Part shown: piece by piece, positions 7,963-17,600 of the stretch | How positions within the stretch are numbered: the first letter of the stretch is position 1 | Layout of the letters: every line of letters begins with the position of its first letter | Assembly: GCA_963814645.1 (NCBI GenBank) | Contig: CAWFDX010000004.1 | Span: 310,001 to 374,000, forward strand | Length of the DNA stretch: 64,000 nt | Direction of reading: 5' to 3' | Source of the DNA: RYN-230 sp963814645 | GTDB lineage: Bacteria > Actinomycetota > Actinomycetes > Streptosporangiales > Streptosporangiaceae | Position numbers and translations under genes: made by a program | Notes under the pieces: generated by a model | What the model was told of the DNA's origin: nothing | What the model saw: only the letters and a program-made list of their open reading frames with translations | The model's database searches: none

Positions 7963-8757
7963 GTGAGGAGGATCTGCGTGCTGGGCGACGCGCATCTCGA
8001 CGTCGTCGTCCGGCTCGGCGGCCCAGTCGCGCCTGACACCGACACCCCGGCGCGCACTCAGGTCGGGGTGGGCGGCCAGGCGGCCAACGTGGCTGCCTGG
8101 ATCAGCGCGCTCGGCGGCCAGGCCCGGCTGATCGCGGCCCGCGGCACCGACCTGGCGGCCGGACTGGTGGCCGCGGAGCTGGCCGGGCGCGGGGTCAACC
8201 TGGCCGGCCCGGTGCTGGACGGCCCGACCGGCGTGGTGGTGTCGCTGTCCGAGCGCGGCACCAGCCGGTCCATGCTGACCGACCGCGGGGTGGGGCCGCG
8301 GCTGTCCGCGGATACCCTCGACCCGGGCTGGCTGGCCGGCTGCGGCTGGCTGCATCTGCCGGCCTACAGCCTGGCCAGCGATCCGGTCAGCGGGGCCGCG
8401 CTGGCCGCGGCGGCCCAGGTGCCGCGGCTCAGCGTGGACCTGTCCTCCACCGCGCTGCTCCGCGATTACGGCGCGGAGCGGTTCCGCGGCCTGCTCGGCC
8501 GGCTGCGGCCCGAGGTGGTATTCGGCACCGCGGACGAGGTGGCGCTGATCGGTGAGCTGCCTGGCCCGGCGCTGGTGGTGAAGCTGGGCGCGGATGGCGT
8601 GCGGGCCGGCGGCCGGGTGCACCCGGCCCGGCCGGTCCGCGCGGTGGACCCGACCGGGGCCGGCGACGCGTTCGCTGCGGGCTATCTGGTCGGCGGGGTC
8701 AGCCTGGGCCTGGACGCGGCGGCCCGGGCGGTAGCCAAGATGGGAGCGATGCCGTGA
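7963..8757 (+). CDS. psuK: PfkB-family kinase, probable pseudouridine kinase
   Basis: A PfkB/ribokinase-fold sugar kinase of about 264 residues. It carries N-terminal ICVLGDAHLDVVV, the GG-hinge region VGGQAANVAAW, and the catalytic DPTGAGDAF near the C-terminus with the anion hole and Asp base. It overlaps psuG by 4 bp (ATGA), which supports pseudouridine as substrate: the kinase makes pseudouridine 5'-phosphate for PsuG. GTG 7963 has a GGGGGAG upstream. GTG 7978 with GAGGAGG is a good alternative and ATG 7930 is less likely. Confidence 0.8.
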   Translation: MRRICVLGDAHLDVVVRLGGPVAPDTDTPARTQVGVGGQAANVAAWISALGGQARLIAARGTDLAAGLVAAELAGRGVNLAGPVLDGPTGVVVSLSERGTSRSMLTDRGVGPRLSADTLDPGWLAGCGWLHLPAYSLASDPVSGAALAAAAQVPRLSVDLSSTALLRDYGAERFRGLLGRLRPEVVFGTADEVALIGELPGPALVVKLGADGVRAGGRVHPARPVRAVDPTGAGDAFAAGYLVGGVSLGLDAAARAVAKMGAMP

Positions 8758-9680
8758 CGAACGATGCCGTGATAAACGGAGTGCAACCGCGGCTCACCGG
8801 CGAGGTGGCCGGCGCGCTGGCGGCCGGCCGGCCGGTGGTCGCGCTGGAGACGACGCTGGTCTCGCACGGCTTCCCGGGCGGGCAGGGCGTCGAGGTGGCG
8901 CTGGCCAGCGAGCAACGGGTCCGGGCGGCGGGCGCGGTGCCGGCCACCGTCGGCGTGCTGGACGGCGTGCTCCGGGCCGGGCTGACCCCGGCCGAGCTGG
9001 GCCGGTTCGCCGAGGCGGGCGGCGCCGCCCGCAAGTGCGGCGCCCGTGACCTGGCGCCTGCCCTGGTGCAGGGCGCGCTCGGCGCGACCACGGTCGGCGG
9101 CACGCTGGCCGTGTGCCGGCTGGCCGGGATCCGGTTCATGGCCACCGGTGGCACCGGCGGGGTGCACCGCGGCTTCGCCGCCACCCTGGACGTGTCCGCC
9201 GATCTGGCCCAGCTCGCCCGCACCCCGGCGCTGGTGGTGTCGTCCGGGGTCAAGTCGATCCTGGATGTCCCGGCCACCTCGGAACTGCTGGAAAGCCTCG
9301 GCGTGCCGGTGCTCGGCTGGCGCACCGGCACGCTGCCCATGTTCTACAGCGCCGTGGGCGGCCCGCCGGTGTCCGCGACGGTGACCGCGGTATCCGAAGT
9401 GGCCCGGATCACCGCGGCGCATTTCCTTTTGAACGCCCCTACCGGCCTGCTGCTGGCCCGCCCGCCGGAGCCGTCGCTGGATATCGAGCCGATCCTGGCC
9501 GAGGCCGTCGCCCGGGTGGAGCAGCAGGGGGTGCGCGGCCAGGCGGTGACCCCGGCCGTGCTGGCCCTGGTGCACGAGCTGAGTGAAGGGCGCAGCGCCG
9601 AGGTGAACCGGCGGCTGATCGAGGACAACGCCGGGCTGGCCGCGGAGGTCGCGGTGGCGCACGCGGAACTGGGAGAGTAG
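8754..9680 (+). CDS. psuG: Pseudouridine-5'-phosphate glycosidase
   Basis: A 308-residue protein matching PsuG over its full length: ETTLVSHGFPGGQG near the N-terminus, RKCGARDLAPALVQGALGAT in the middle, and MATGGTGGVHRG for phosphate/metal binding. The enzyme cleaves the C-C bond of pseudouridine 5'-phosphate to uracil and ribose 5-phosphate; with PsuK it completes pseudouridine catabolism. The start codon overlaps the kinase stop, so the two are translationally coupled. Confidence 0.93.
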   Translation: MTNDAVINGVQPRLTGEVAGALAAGRPVVALETTLVSHGFPGGQGVEVALASEQRVRAAGAVPATVGVLDGVLRAGLTPAELGRFAEAGGAARKCGARDLAPALVQGALGATTVGGTLAVCRLAGIRFMATGGTGGVHRGFAATLDVSADLAQLARTPALVVSSGVKSILDVPATSELLESLGVPVLGWRTGTLPMFYSAVGGPPVSATVTAVSEVARITAAHFLLNAPTGLLLARPPEPSLDIEPILAEAVARVEQQGVRGQAVTPAVLALVHELSEGRSAEVNRRLIEDNAGLAAEVAVAHAELGE

Positions 9681-9718
9681 CGGGCAGCGGCGCTCCCGAC
9701 GGACCTGGAGGTCACCAC

Positions 9719-10626
9719 ATGCGGATCGGTGTGTCACTACGCGACGCCACAGGCCCGGACGCCGTGGCCCGGGTGCGCGGCGAACTGGCGCGGGCCGCGG
9801 ACGAGGGCTTCCCGTCCGCCTGGATGAACAACATCTTCGGCCTGGACGCGCTGACCACGCTGGCCGTGGCGGGCGCCGTGGTGCCCGGGATCGAGATGGG
9901 CACCGCGGTGGTGCCCACCTACCCGCGGCACCCGGCGGCCCTGGCCCAGCAGGCGCTGACCGTGGCCGCGGCCACCGGCGGCCGGCTCACCCTGGGCGTG
10001 GGCCCGTCACACAAGATCGTTATCGAGGACATGTATGGCTACCGGTTCGACAAGCCGGTGCAGCACACCCGGGAGTACCTGTCCATCCTCCGCCCGCTGC
10101 TGCACCGCGAGCCGGTCTCGTTCACCGGGCAGCAGCTCAGCGCGCACGTCACACTGAGCACCCCGGCCCCAGGCCCGGTGCCGCTGCTGCTGGCCGCGCT
10201 CGGCCCGGCCATGCTCCGGGTGGCCGGCGAGCTGGCCGACGGCACCGTGCTGTGGATGACCGGGCCGGCCACGGTACGCGACCACATCGTGCCGGCCATA
10301 ACCGACGCCGCCGTGGCGGCGGCCGGCCCAGCCCCCGGATCGTGTGCATCCTGCCGGTCTGCGTGACCAGCGACCCGGACGCCGCCCGGGCCGCGGCGGC
10401 CCGGGTCTTCGCCATCTACGGCGACCTGCCGTCCTACCGGGCCATGCTGGACCGCGAGGGCGCGGCCGGCCCGGCCGACGTGGCCCTGGTCGGCGACGAG
10501 GCGTCAGTACGGGCACAGCTGGACACGCTGGCCGAAGCCGGGGTTACCGACTTCGTGGCCGGGGAGTACGCCCGGGGCAAGGACGCCGAGCGCACCCGGG
10601 AGTTCCTCCGCGCCCAGCTCAGCTGA
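9719..10626 (+). pseudogene. LLM-class (luciferase-like, F420-type) oxidoreductase, frameshifted
   Basis: The reading frame from ATG 9719 (RBS CTGGAGGTC) encodes residues 1-205 of a luciferase-like monooxygenase of the F420-dependent LLM type (GGRLTLGVGPSHK; PVPLLLAALGPAMLRVAGEL). Homology then moves to the -1 frame: from about 10330 the frame ending at 10626 continues RIVCILPVCVTSDPDAAR to the natural C-terminus. The switch lies in the C-rich run around 10320-10345. One missing base would restore a single 303-residue enzyme. Either a sequencing error or a young pseudogene. Confidence 0.75.
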
Positions 10627-10704
10627 CTCCGCCGTGGACCTTCGGGCCTGGTGCCTGGGCTGGCCAGCGCGCAGACTGGGACCAACCGGAGGGGTTGGAG
10701 GATC

Positions 10705-11976
10705 ATGCCGTTCCTCGACCGTGCCGATGCGGGGCGGCGGCTGGCCGGTGTGCTGACGGGGGTGCGCGGCGCCGATGCCATCGTGCTCGGCCTGCCCCGG
10801 GGTGGCATCCCGGTCGGCTACGAGATCGCGCAGGCGCTGAGCCTCCCGCTCGACGTGATCCTGGTCCGTAAGATCGGCCTGCCCGCCCAGCCCGAGCTGG
10901 CCATGGGGGCCATCGGCGAGGACGGCATCCGGCTGATCAACACCGAGGTGACGGCGGCCGAGCAGGTCAGCGAGCGGGTGTTCGCCGAGGTCGAGCAGCG
11001 GGAGCGGGCTGAGCTGCGCCGCCGGGCCGAGCGCTACCGGCTGGACCGGCCCCGGGCGGCGGTGGCCGGGCGGACCGCGATCGTGGTGGACGACGGCATC
11101 GCCACCGGGTCCACGGCCCGGGCCGCCTGCCAGGTCGCCCGGGCGCATGGCGCGGCCCGGGTCATTCTGGCCGTCCCGGTCGCGCCGCGCGGCACCGTGG
11201 CCGCGCTGAGCCAGGTAGCGGACCGGGTGGTCTGCCTGGAGTCGCCGGAGCCGTTCTACGCCATCGGCCAGTGGTACCAGGACTTCTCGCAGACCACCGA
11301 CGCCGAGGTGGTCCGGCTGCTCCGGGCGGCCGCGGACGGCGGCACCGGCCATGAGGTGCTGGTGCCGGCCGGCCCGGTCACCCTGGCTGGCCGCCTGACC
11401 GTGCCGCCAGGCGTGGCCGGCATCGTGCTGTTCGCGCATGGCAGCGGCAGCGGCCGGGGCAGCCCGCGCAACGTGTTCGTGGCCGGGACGCTGCACGAGG
11501 TGCGCCTCGGCACCCTGCTGTTCGACCTGCTCACCCCCGACGAGGCGGCGGACCGGGCCAACGTGTTCGACATCGGCCTGCTGGCCGGGCGGCTGGCCGC
11601 CGCCACCAGCTGGCTGCGGGCGCAGCCCGGGCTGGCCCAGCTCGGCGTCGGCTACTTCGGGGCGAGCACCGGGGCGGCGGCGGCGCTGCGGGCCGCGGCC
11701 GAGCCGGGCAGCGACATCGCGGCGATCGTGTCCCGCGGCGGCCGGCCGGACCTGGCCGGCCCGCAGCTCGCCGCAGTCCGGGCCGCCACCCTGCTGATCG
11801 TCGGCGGGCTGGACGATCAGGTGCTCGCGCTCAACGTGGCCGCGCAGGCCCAGCTGCGCGCCGAGAACCAGCTCGCGGTGGTGCCGGGCGCGGGCCACCT
11901 GTTCGCCGAGCCGGGCACGCTGGAACGGGCGGCCGGGCTGGCCCGGGATTGGTTCGCCGGCCATTTGTCAGGGTGA
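10705..11976 (+). CDS. Phosphoribosyltransferase-alpha/beta hydrolase fusion protein
   Basis: A 423-residue two-domain protein. Residues 1-215 form a type-I phosphoribosyltransferase, with the PRPP loop VVDDGIATGSTARAA and GLPRGGIPVGYE. Residues 220-423 form a dienelactone-hydrolase-like alpha/beta hydrolase, with LFAHGSGSGRGSPRN, a nucleophile region GYFGASTGAAAA and a late histidine GAGHLF. This fusion is known in actinobacteria but its substrates are not established. ATG 10705 is chosen because GGAGGGG and GGAGG lie just upstream; an ATG at 10651 lacks one. Confidence 0.85.
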   Translation: MPFLDRADAGRRLAGVLTGVRGADAIVLGLPRGGIPVGYEIAQALSLPLDVILVRKIGLPAQPELAMGAIGEDGIRLINTEVTAAEQVSERVFAEVEQRERAELRRRAERYRLDRPRAAVAGRTAIVVDDGIATGSTARAACQVARAHGAARVILAVPVAPRGTVAALSQVADRVVCLESPEPFYAIGQWYQDFSQTTDAEVVRLLRAAADGGTGHEVLVPAGPVTLAGRLTVPPGVAGIVLFAHGSGSGRGSPRNVFVAGTLHEVRLGTLLFDLLTPDEAADRANVFDIGLLAGRLAAATSWLRAQPGLAQLGVGYFGASTGAAAALRAAAEPGSDIAAIVSRGGRPDLAGPQLAAVRAATLLIVGGLDDQVLALNVAAQAQLRAENQLAVVPGAGHLFAEPGTLERAAGLARDWFAGHLSG

Positions 11977-12234
11977 GTTCCCTACATCCTGCTGGTCACC
12001 CACGACATCGACGAGAGCGTGTACGTGGGCGACCGGGTGGTGGTGCTCACCCAGAGCCCGGGCCGGATCCGGGCCGATCTGCCGGTCTCGCTGCCCGCCC
12101 CCCGCGATCAGATCAGCACCCGGGAGCTGGCGGCGTTCGTGCAGCTCCGGGCCACGGTCGGCCGCCTGGTCAGAACGCCGGGACCGGGCCGACCGGCCCG
12201 GTCAGCGGCAGCACGACCAGGCACGGCACCTTGA
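11977..12234 (+). pseudogene. C-terminal remnant of an ABC transporter ATPase (SsuB/TauB type)
   Basis: Immediately after the hydrolase stop, the frame reads YILLVTHDIDESVYVGDRVVV and then TQSPGRIRADLPVSLP. This is the H-loop (switch histidine) and C-terminal end of a nitrate/sulfonate/taurine-type importer ATPase. Walker A, signature and Walker B are absent, and no start codon or ribosome binding site precedes it. Recognisable homology stops near 12174, at the 3' end of the convergent lipase gene. It is a decayed fragment left by deletion; the transporter partners are not present. Confidence 0.7.
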
Positions 12235-13135
12235 CCGGCTGCGCCGGGTCGAGGGCATTCAGCATGTCGGCCATGGCCACCGGGTCGCTGGCGATTTCCA
12301 GGTGATCGCTGGCGTCCAGCGGGCACTGGTTCTGCAGCGTGATGTTCCTGACGTTCGGCGCGGCGGGCAGGAAGGCGTTGGTGTACGGGGTGACCACCTC
12401 GTCGTCCCTGGTCTCGATGACCGTGTAATTCACCCCGGCCACGGTGGGCGTGGCGTTCAGCTTGGCCAGGAACGCCGAGCCTTCCTCCTGCTGCACGCAG
12501 GCGGTGCAGGTGGTGGCGAGCGCGCTGTTAATCGGCTCGATGAGGCCAATGTCGGTGCCGAGCACGGTCAGCCCGTCCAGGGTGGTCCCGTAGTTGGACG
12601 GGGCCAGCGCGACGAACGTGGCCACCTTGGCCGCACCGCCGAGGAAATTGATGTAGTAGCGCGGCATCATCCCGCCCTGGGAATGGCCGACGAGATCCAC
12701 TTTCGCCGCCCCGGTCGCGGCCAGCACGGTGTTCACGAACGTGGCCAGCTGGGCCGCGGAGGCCGCGATGTCACGGGTGCCCTGCAGGTCGGAGGTGGCC
12801 GAACTGCCGCCGTAGTTGAACGCGAAGACGCAGTACCCGTGGTTGGCCAGGATGGGCGCGGCCGCCTGCCAGTTGTCATTCATGTTGGCCAGCGTCCCGT
12901 GCACCAGGATCACCGGGTAGGGGTGTGCCGCGCCGGGCTGGCAGGAGAAATTGTTGGCCCCGGGCGGCGGCGTGGCCGGGGAATTGAACGTGACCAGCGC
13001 GCCCGCCAGGAAGTCATAGTTGACCGGTAATGTGGCGGCCGATGCGCTGGCCGCGGGCCACACCGCGGTCAGTACGGCCGCGCTGATGGCGGTGCTGAGC
13101 AATGCGATTCGCCGGGTTAGCGTGCGGAAAGGCAT
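12170..13135 (-). CDS. Secreted triacylglycerol lipase / esterase (alpha/beta hydrolase)
   Basis: A 321-residue protein with an Sec signal peptide (TRR, a hydrophobic core at 8-30, probable cleavage after ASA near residue 33). The mature part shows the oxyanion HGT (80-81), the nucleophile elbow GHSQGG (150-155, Ser152), a probable Asp in TRDDEVVTPY, and a C-terminal His in SDHLEI. This matches the actinomycete LipA/EstA lipases acting on extracellular lipids. Cysteine pairs (C65, C102; CTAC) may form disulfides. The PucR-type regulator at 13387 is divergent and may control it. Confidence 0.9.
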   Translation of the reverse strand: MPFRTLTRRIALLSTAISAAVLTAVWPAASASAATLPVNYDFLAGALVTFNSPATPPPGANNFSCQPGAAHPYPVILVHGTLANMNDNWQAAAPILANHGYCVFAFNYGGSSATSDLQGTRDIAASAAQLATFVNTVLAATGAAKVDLVGHSQGGMMPRYYINFLGGAAKVATFVALAPSNYGTTLDGLTVLGTDIGLIEPINSALATTCTACVQQEEGSAFLAKLNATPTVAGVNYTVIETRDDEVVTPYTNAFLPAAPNVRNITLQNQCPLDASDHLEIASDPVAMADMLNALDPAQPVKVPCLVVLPLTGPVGPVPAF

Positions 13136-13386
13136 CCTTGCCTCCCATGCTCGGTGGGCCTGGAATCCGGGACCCCCGAAGCTCCGGTGCTCAAATTAGA
13201 CATCGGCCCGGCCGCGCGGTCTGCTCATCCGGTTCAGCCTGCTCGGCGGCCCCTTTGTCCGGCGCGGACAACAAATCTACTCACGGGTAATGACCGGCCG
13301 GGCTGTCTCGTGTAGGTTCTGGGCAGCGGGCGACGCCGCGGTCCCCTCCCATGCTGGCGCCGCCTGGACAGGGTGGGTGAGGCGGC

Positions 13387-14622
13387 ATGCGGCCAGTGAC
13401 TGAGGCCCCGGCGAACGGTGACGGCGTCTGGCCGGCCGTGCCGCGCGAGGTGGCCGAGGTGCTGCGGCCCGAACTGGACCGGGCGACCGAGGAAGTGATC
13501 GGCGCGATCCAGCGCGAGGTGCCCGAGTACGCCCGGCCGCACGACGACCACTACACCTCCGTGGTGCGCCGGGCGGTGCACCAGGCGGTGCACCAGTTCG
13601 TGCAGCGCATCGCCGACCCGGCCACTTCCACGGAGACCACCGCGGAGCTGTTCACCGGCATCGGCCGGATCGAGGCGGCCGAGGGCCGCAGCCTGGAGCC
13701 ACTGCAGGCGGCGCTGCGGCTGGGCGCCCGGGTCACCTGGCGCACGCTGTGCGAGCAGGCGGTGCAGGGCAGCCTCAGCGTCGGCGTCATCGGCCCGGTC
13801 GGCGAGGCACTGTTCCTGTACATCGACGAGCTGGCCGCCGCCTGCGCCGAGGGGTTCACCCGGGCCAGTGCCGAGGTGGCCGGCGAGCTGGAGCGCAGGC
13901 GGCGGCGGCTGCTCGACCTGATCGTCACCGAGCCGCCGGTATCCCGGGACGCGATCACCGACCTGGCCCGCGCGGCGGGCTGGCCGGTGCCCCGCAAGGT
14001 GGCCGTGGTCGCGCTGGAGGACCGCAGCCAGGACCATTTCGGGCCGCTGCCCGCGCTGCCCCCGGACGTGCTGGTGGACATGACCCGGCAGGACCCGTGC
14101 CTGCTGGTGCCGGATCCGGACGGGCCGGGCCGGGCGGACATGATCGAGCGCGGCCTGCGCGGCTGGACCGGGGCGTTCGGCCCGGTGGTGCCGCTCAGCC
14201 GGGCCGGCTGCTCGCTGCGCTGGGCCCGGCAGGTGCTGGCGCTGGGCCGCCGCGGCGCGATCCGGGCCGGCCGGGGCCTGATCCACTGCGAGGAGCACCT
14301 GACCTCGCTGGTGCTGCTGTCCGATGAAGAGCTGGCCCGGGTGCTCAGCTCGGTCTGGCTCGCCCCGCTCGCCCGGCTCCGGCCCAGCCAGCAGGACATC
14401 ATCGCCGAGACGTTGCTGGCCTGGCTGCAGAACGCGGGCAACGCCCGGCTCGCCGCGACCCAGCTGCATGTGCACCCGCAGACGGTCCGCTACCGGCTGC
14501 GCCAGATCCACGAGCTGTTCGGCGCCGCGCTGGCCGAGCCGGCCGCGCGCTTCGATCTGGAGGTCTCGCTGCGCGCCCGCCAGCTGCTCCGCGGCGGCAC
14601 CAAGCTACATATGTCGAGTTAG
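13387..14622 (+). CDS. PucR/CdaR-type helix-turn-helix regulator
   Basis: A 411-residue regulator. Residues 1-180 form an alpha-helical N-terminal domain of the RsbRD/PucR type. The GGDEF-like middle is weak. Residues about 345-400 are the PucR helix-turn-helix, ARLAATQLHVHPQTVRYRLRQ. The ATG follows GGTGAGG. Regulators of this type are often next to lipase genes in actinomycetes, and this one diverges from the secreted lipase with 251 bp between them. The gene's last codons contain the first copy of a GCTACATATGT repeat. Confidence 0.85.
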   Translation: MRPVTEAPANGDGVWPAVPREVAEVLRPELDRATEEVIGAIQREVPEYARPHDDHYTSVVRRAVHQAVHQFVQRIADPATSTETTAELFTGIGRIEAAEGRSLEPLQAALRLGARVTWRTLCEQAVQGSLSVGVIGPVGEALFLYIDELAAACAEGFTRASAEVAGELERRRRRLLDLIVTEPPVSRDAITDLARAAGWPVPRKVAVVALEDRSQDHFGPLPALPPDVLVDMTRQDPCLLVPDPDGPGRADMIERGLRGWTGAFGPVVPLSRAGCSLRWARQVLALGRRGAIRAGRGLIHCEEHLTSLVLLSDEELARVLSSVWLAPLARLRPSQQDIIAETLLAWLQNAGNARLAATQLHVHPQTVRYRLRQIHELFGAALAEPAARFDLEVSLRARQLLRGGTKLHMSS

Positions 14623-14639
14623 GTAGGCTACATATGTAG
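14604..14639. repeat. Direct repeat GCTACATATGT, second copy within a perfect palindrome
   Basis: GCTACATATGT occurs at 14604-14614 and again at 14628-14638, 24 bp apart, in the short gap between convergent genes. The second copy is part of the perfect 12-bp palindrome CTACATATGTAG (14629-14640). The A+T content is far above the surroundings. It resembles a dimeric repressor operator, though it is at the 3' ends of both flanking genes rather than at a promoter. Confidence 0.5.
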
Positions 14640-14651
14640 GTTCAGTCCGGC

Positions 14652-17600
14652 TCAGCGGGCTGGGCAGGGCGGCTGGTAGGCCCGGCCGGGCAGGTAGGCG
14701 GCCCATTCCGCCCGGGTCAGCGGCTGCCCGGCGGTGCCACACACGGCGCGGGCCGCGGCGGGCGCGGCGGTGTCCCAGAGCCGGGCCGTGCCGTCCGCGC
14801 TGGCCGCGGCCAGGGTGCCGCCGCCGGGGGAGAAGGCCACCGAGTACACCGCGTCGGCGGGCCCGGTCAGCGTGGCCAGCAGGCCGGGCCGGGCCGGGTC
14901 GGCCAGCCGCCACAGCCACACCGTGCCGTCGGTCACCCCGGCGGCCAGGGTCCGCCCGTCCGGGCTGAACGCGACCGAGTACACGTAACCGCCCGGGCCG
15001 GTGAGCGGCCGGCCGAGCCGCGTGGGGTGGGCCAGGTCGCTGACGTTCCACAGCCGCACCGCCTTGTCCGCGCTGCCGACGGCCAGGGTGCGCCCGTCCG
15101 GGCTGAACGCGACCGAGATCGCATAGCTGGCCGGGCCAGTGAGCGGCCGGCCGAGGTGCGTGGGGTGGGCCGGGTCGCGAATGTCCCACAGCCGGGCCAC
15201 GTCGTCGGCGCTGGCCGCGGCCAGGGTGCGGCCGTCCGGGCTGAACGCCACCGAGAACACGTACGTGCCGGAGTCGCGCACCTTGGCGATCTGCCTGGGC
15301 CCACCCGGGCTGGCCACCGACCACAGCCGGATCGCCCCGTCGTCGCCACAGGTGGCCAGCAGCCGGCCGTCCGGGCTGAACGCGGCGAACTCCACCAGGT
15401 CGGTGCTGGCCAGCTCGGCCCGCACCGGCGGCCCGTCCGGGGCCAGCGTGCCGGCCCCGGCGACGTGCCAGAGCTGGAGCTGGCCGTTGCCGTATCCGGC
15501 CGCGATCAGCCTGCCGCCCGGGGCGAACGCCACCGCGTTGACGACGGCGCCGGCCGGCGGGGTGCCTTCCGCCAGCATGGTGCGGCTGACCGGATTCCAC
15601 AGCTGCAGGCTGGTGCCGCCTACCGCGAGCAGACTGGGCCGGCCACCAGCGGCCGGGGCGTAGGCCACGCTGTTCGCCGGGCCGCCCGCGCGCAGCACCG
15701 GGGTGGGCACGGTCCAGATCCGGGCGATCCCGTCCGCGTCCCCGCTGATCAGACGCCCAGTCCCGGCCCAGGCCAGCGACGTGACCGGCTGCGGATTCGG
15801 CATCGCGGCGGTCAGCGTCCGGTGGGCCAGCTGCCAGACCAGCACCCGGTCGTCGCTGCTGCCCGCCGCGACCGACCGCCCGTCCGGGCTGAACGCGACC
15901 GTGTTCACCCAGTCGGTAGCCCCGGTCAGCGTGCCGTCCTGGGCCCACTGCCGCGACCGGTCCAGGTGCCACAGCCAGACCTTGTCGTCCTGGCTGCCGG
16001 CCGCCAGCAGGTCGCCGTCCGGGCTGAACGCCACCGACGTGACCAGGCCGCGCGGGCCGGTGAGCGGCTGGCCCACCGGGGCCGGGTGGACCGGGTCGCT
16101 GACGTCCCATAGCCGCACCGTCTGGTCCGCGCAGCCCGCGGCCAGCAGGTCGCCGTCCGGGCTGAACGCGACCGATTCCACGTAGCCGGCCGCCCCGGTG
16201 AGCGGCTTGCCCACCGGGACCGGGTGGGCCGGGTCGCTGACGTCCCACAGCCGCACCGTCTTGTCCGCGCTGCCCGCCGCGAGCAGGCGGCCATCCGGGC
16301 TGAACGCCACCGAGTAGATGGTGCTGGCCGGGCCGGCCAGCGTGCCGAGCCGGGCCGGGTGGGCCGGGTCGGCGACGTTCCACAGCAGTACCTGCCGGCC
16401 GGCGCCAGCCGCGGCCAGCAGGCGGCCGTCCGGGCTGAACACGGCGGTGTACAGCGGGCTGTCGCTCTTGCCCAGCAGCGCCGGGCCGAGTGGCACCGGA
16501 TGCCCGGGCCGGGCCAGGCTCCACAGCCGCAGCGTGCCGTCGGCGGCGGCCACCGCGAGCACCCGGTGATCCGGGCTCAGGCCGACCGACTGGACCACAT
16601 CCGCCGAGTCGATCAGCCGGGCCGCGGCCGGGCTGCCGGTCGATTCGAGCAGGCTGGCCCGTGCCTCGGGGGTGGCCGAGATCCGGTAAGCGGCCAGGCT
16701 GAGCTGCGCGGCTAGCGCCGGATTCTGCGCGCGGACCTGGTCGGCCTCGATGGCCACCGCACGGGACTGGGCGATGTCCCGGGCCGTGCTGGCGCGCTGC
16801 CCGGCCGCACTCGCGGCCTCGCGCTGCGAGAACGCGTAGCCGGCCAGCCCGACGGTCACCACCACCAGCACGGTGAGTACCGCCACCAGACGGCGCAAGA
16901 GCCGGGTGTGCTGGCGTTCGGCATCGCGGTGCTGCTTTTCCGCGGTGCTGGCCGCGGCCAGAAACTCCTGGGTCAGCGACGTCAGGCTGGTGGCGTTGAC
17001 CGGATCGGCCGCCCAGTCCGTGGCGAGCGTCAGCTGGCCGCCACGGAGCAGCGCGGCCGGGTCCCGGCCGGCCTCGTCCCAGGCGCGGGCCGCGTCGTTG
17101 ATCCGCCGCCGGGTGCGCAGCCCGTCCCGGTTGGCGTCGATCCAGCCGCGCAGCTGCGGCCAGGCGGTGAGCAGCGCGTCGTGGCTGATCCGTGCGGTCC
17201 CGCTGTCCACCGTGATGAGCCGGGCCGCGACGAACCGGGCCAGCACGTCGCCGGGCGGGGCGCCCGGGCCGGCCCAGTCATGCAGTTCGCTGAGCCGCAC
17301 CGCGCTGCGCGTTTCCGGCTCGTCGCCGGCCACCCGCACCAGGCGCAGGAACAGCCGCCGCGCCACCTCCTGCCCGGCCGGGTCGAGCGCGCCGTAGACC
17401 TCGTCGGCGGTGTGCGCGATCGCGTGCTGGATACCCCCGCTGGCCTGGTAGTCGGCCGCGGTCAGCTGGCTGCCCTGGCTGCGGGCCCAGGTGGTGAGCA
17501 GCGCATGGGACAGCAGCGGCAGCGCGCCCGCCTCGTGCGCCGGGGCGGTCGCGGCCGGGCTGGCCGCGCGTGGCGACAGGTCGCGGAGCAGCAACTCGAC

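Noticed and set aside
9719..10626. Programmed -1 frameshift in the LLM gene
   Set aside because: No slippery heptamer with downstream structure is obvious, and similar breaks occur in several unrelated genes, favouring sequence error.
14605..16524. A 639-residue antisense-frame protein over the WD40 gene
   Set aside because: It is in a shifted frame of the WD40 repeats, rich in G, R and P, and has none of the expected codon-position bias; the WD40 frame on the same strand is clearly the coding one.
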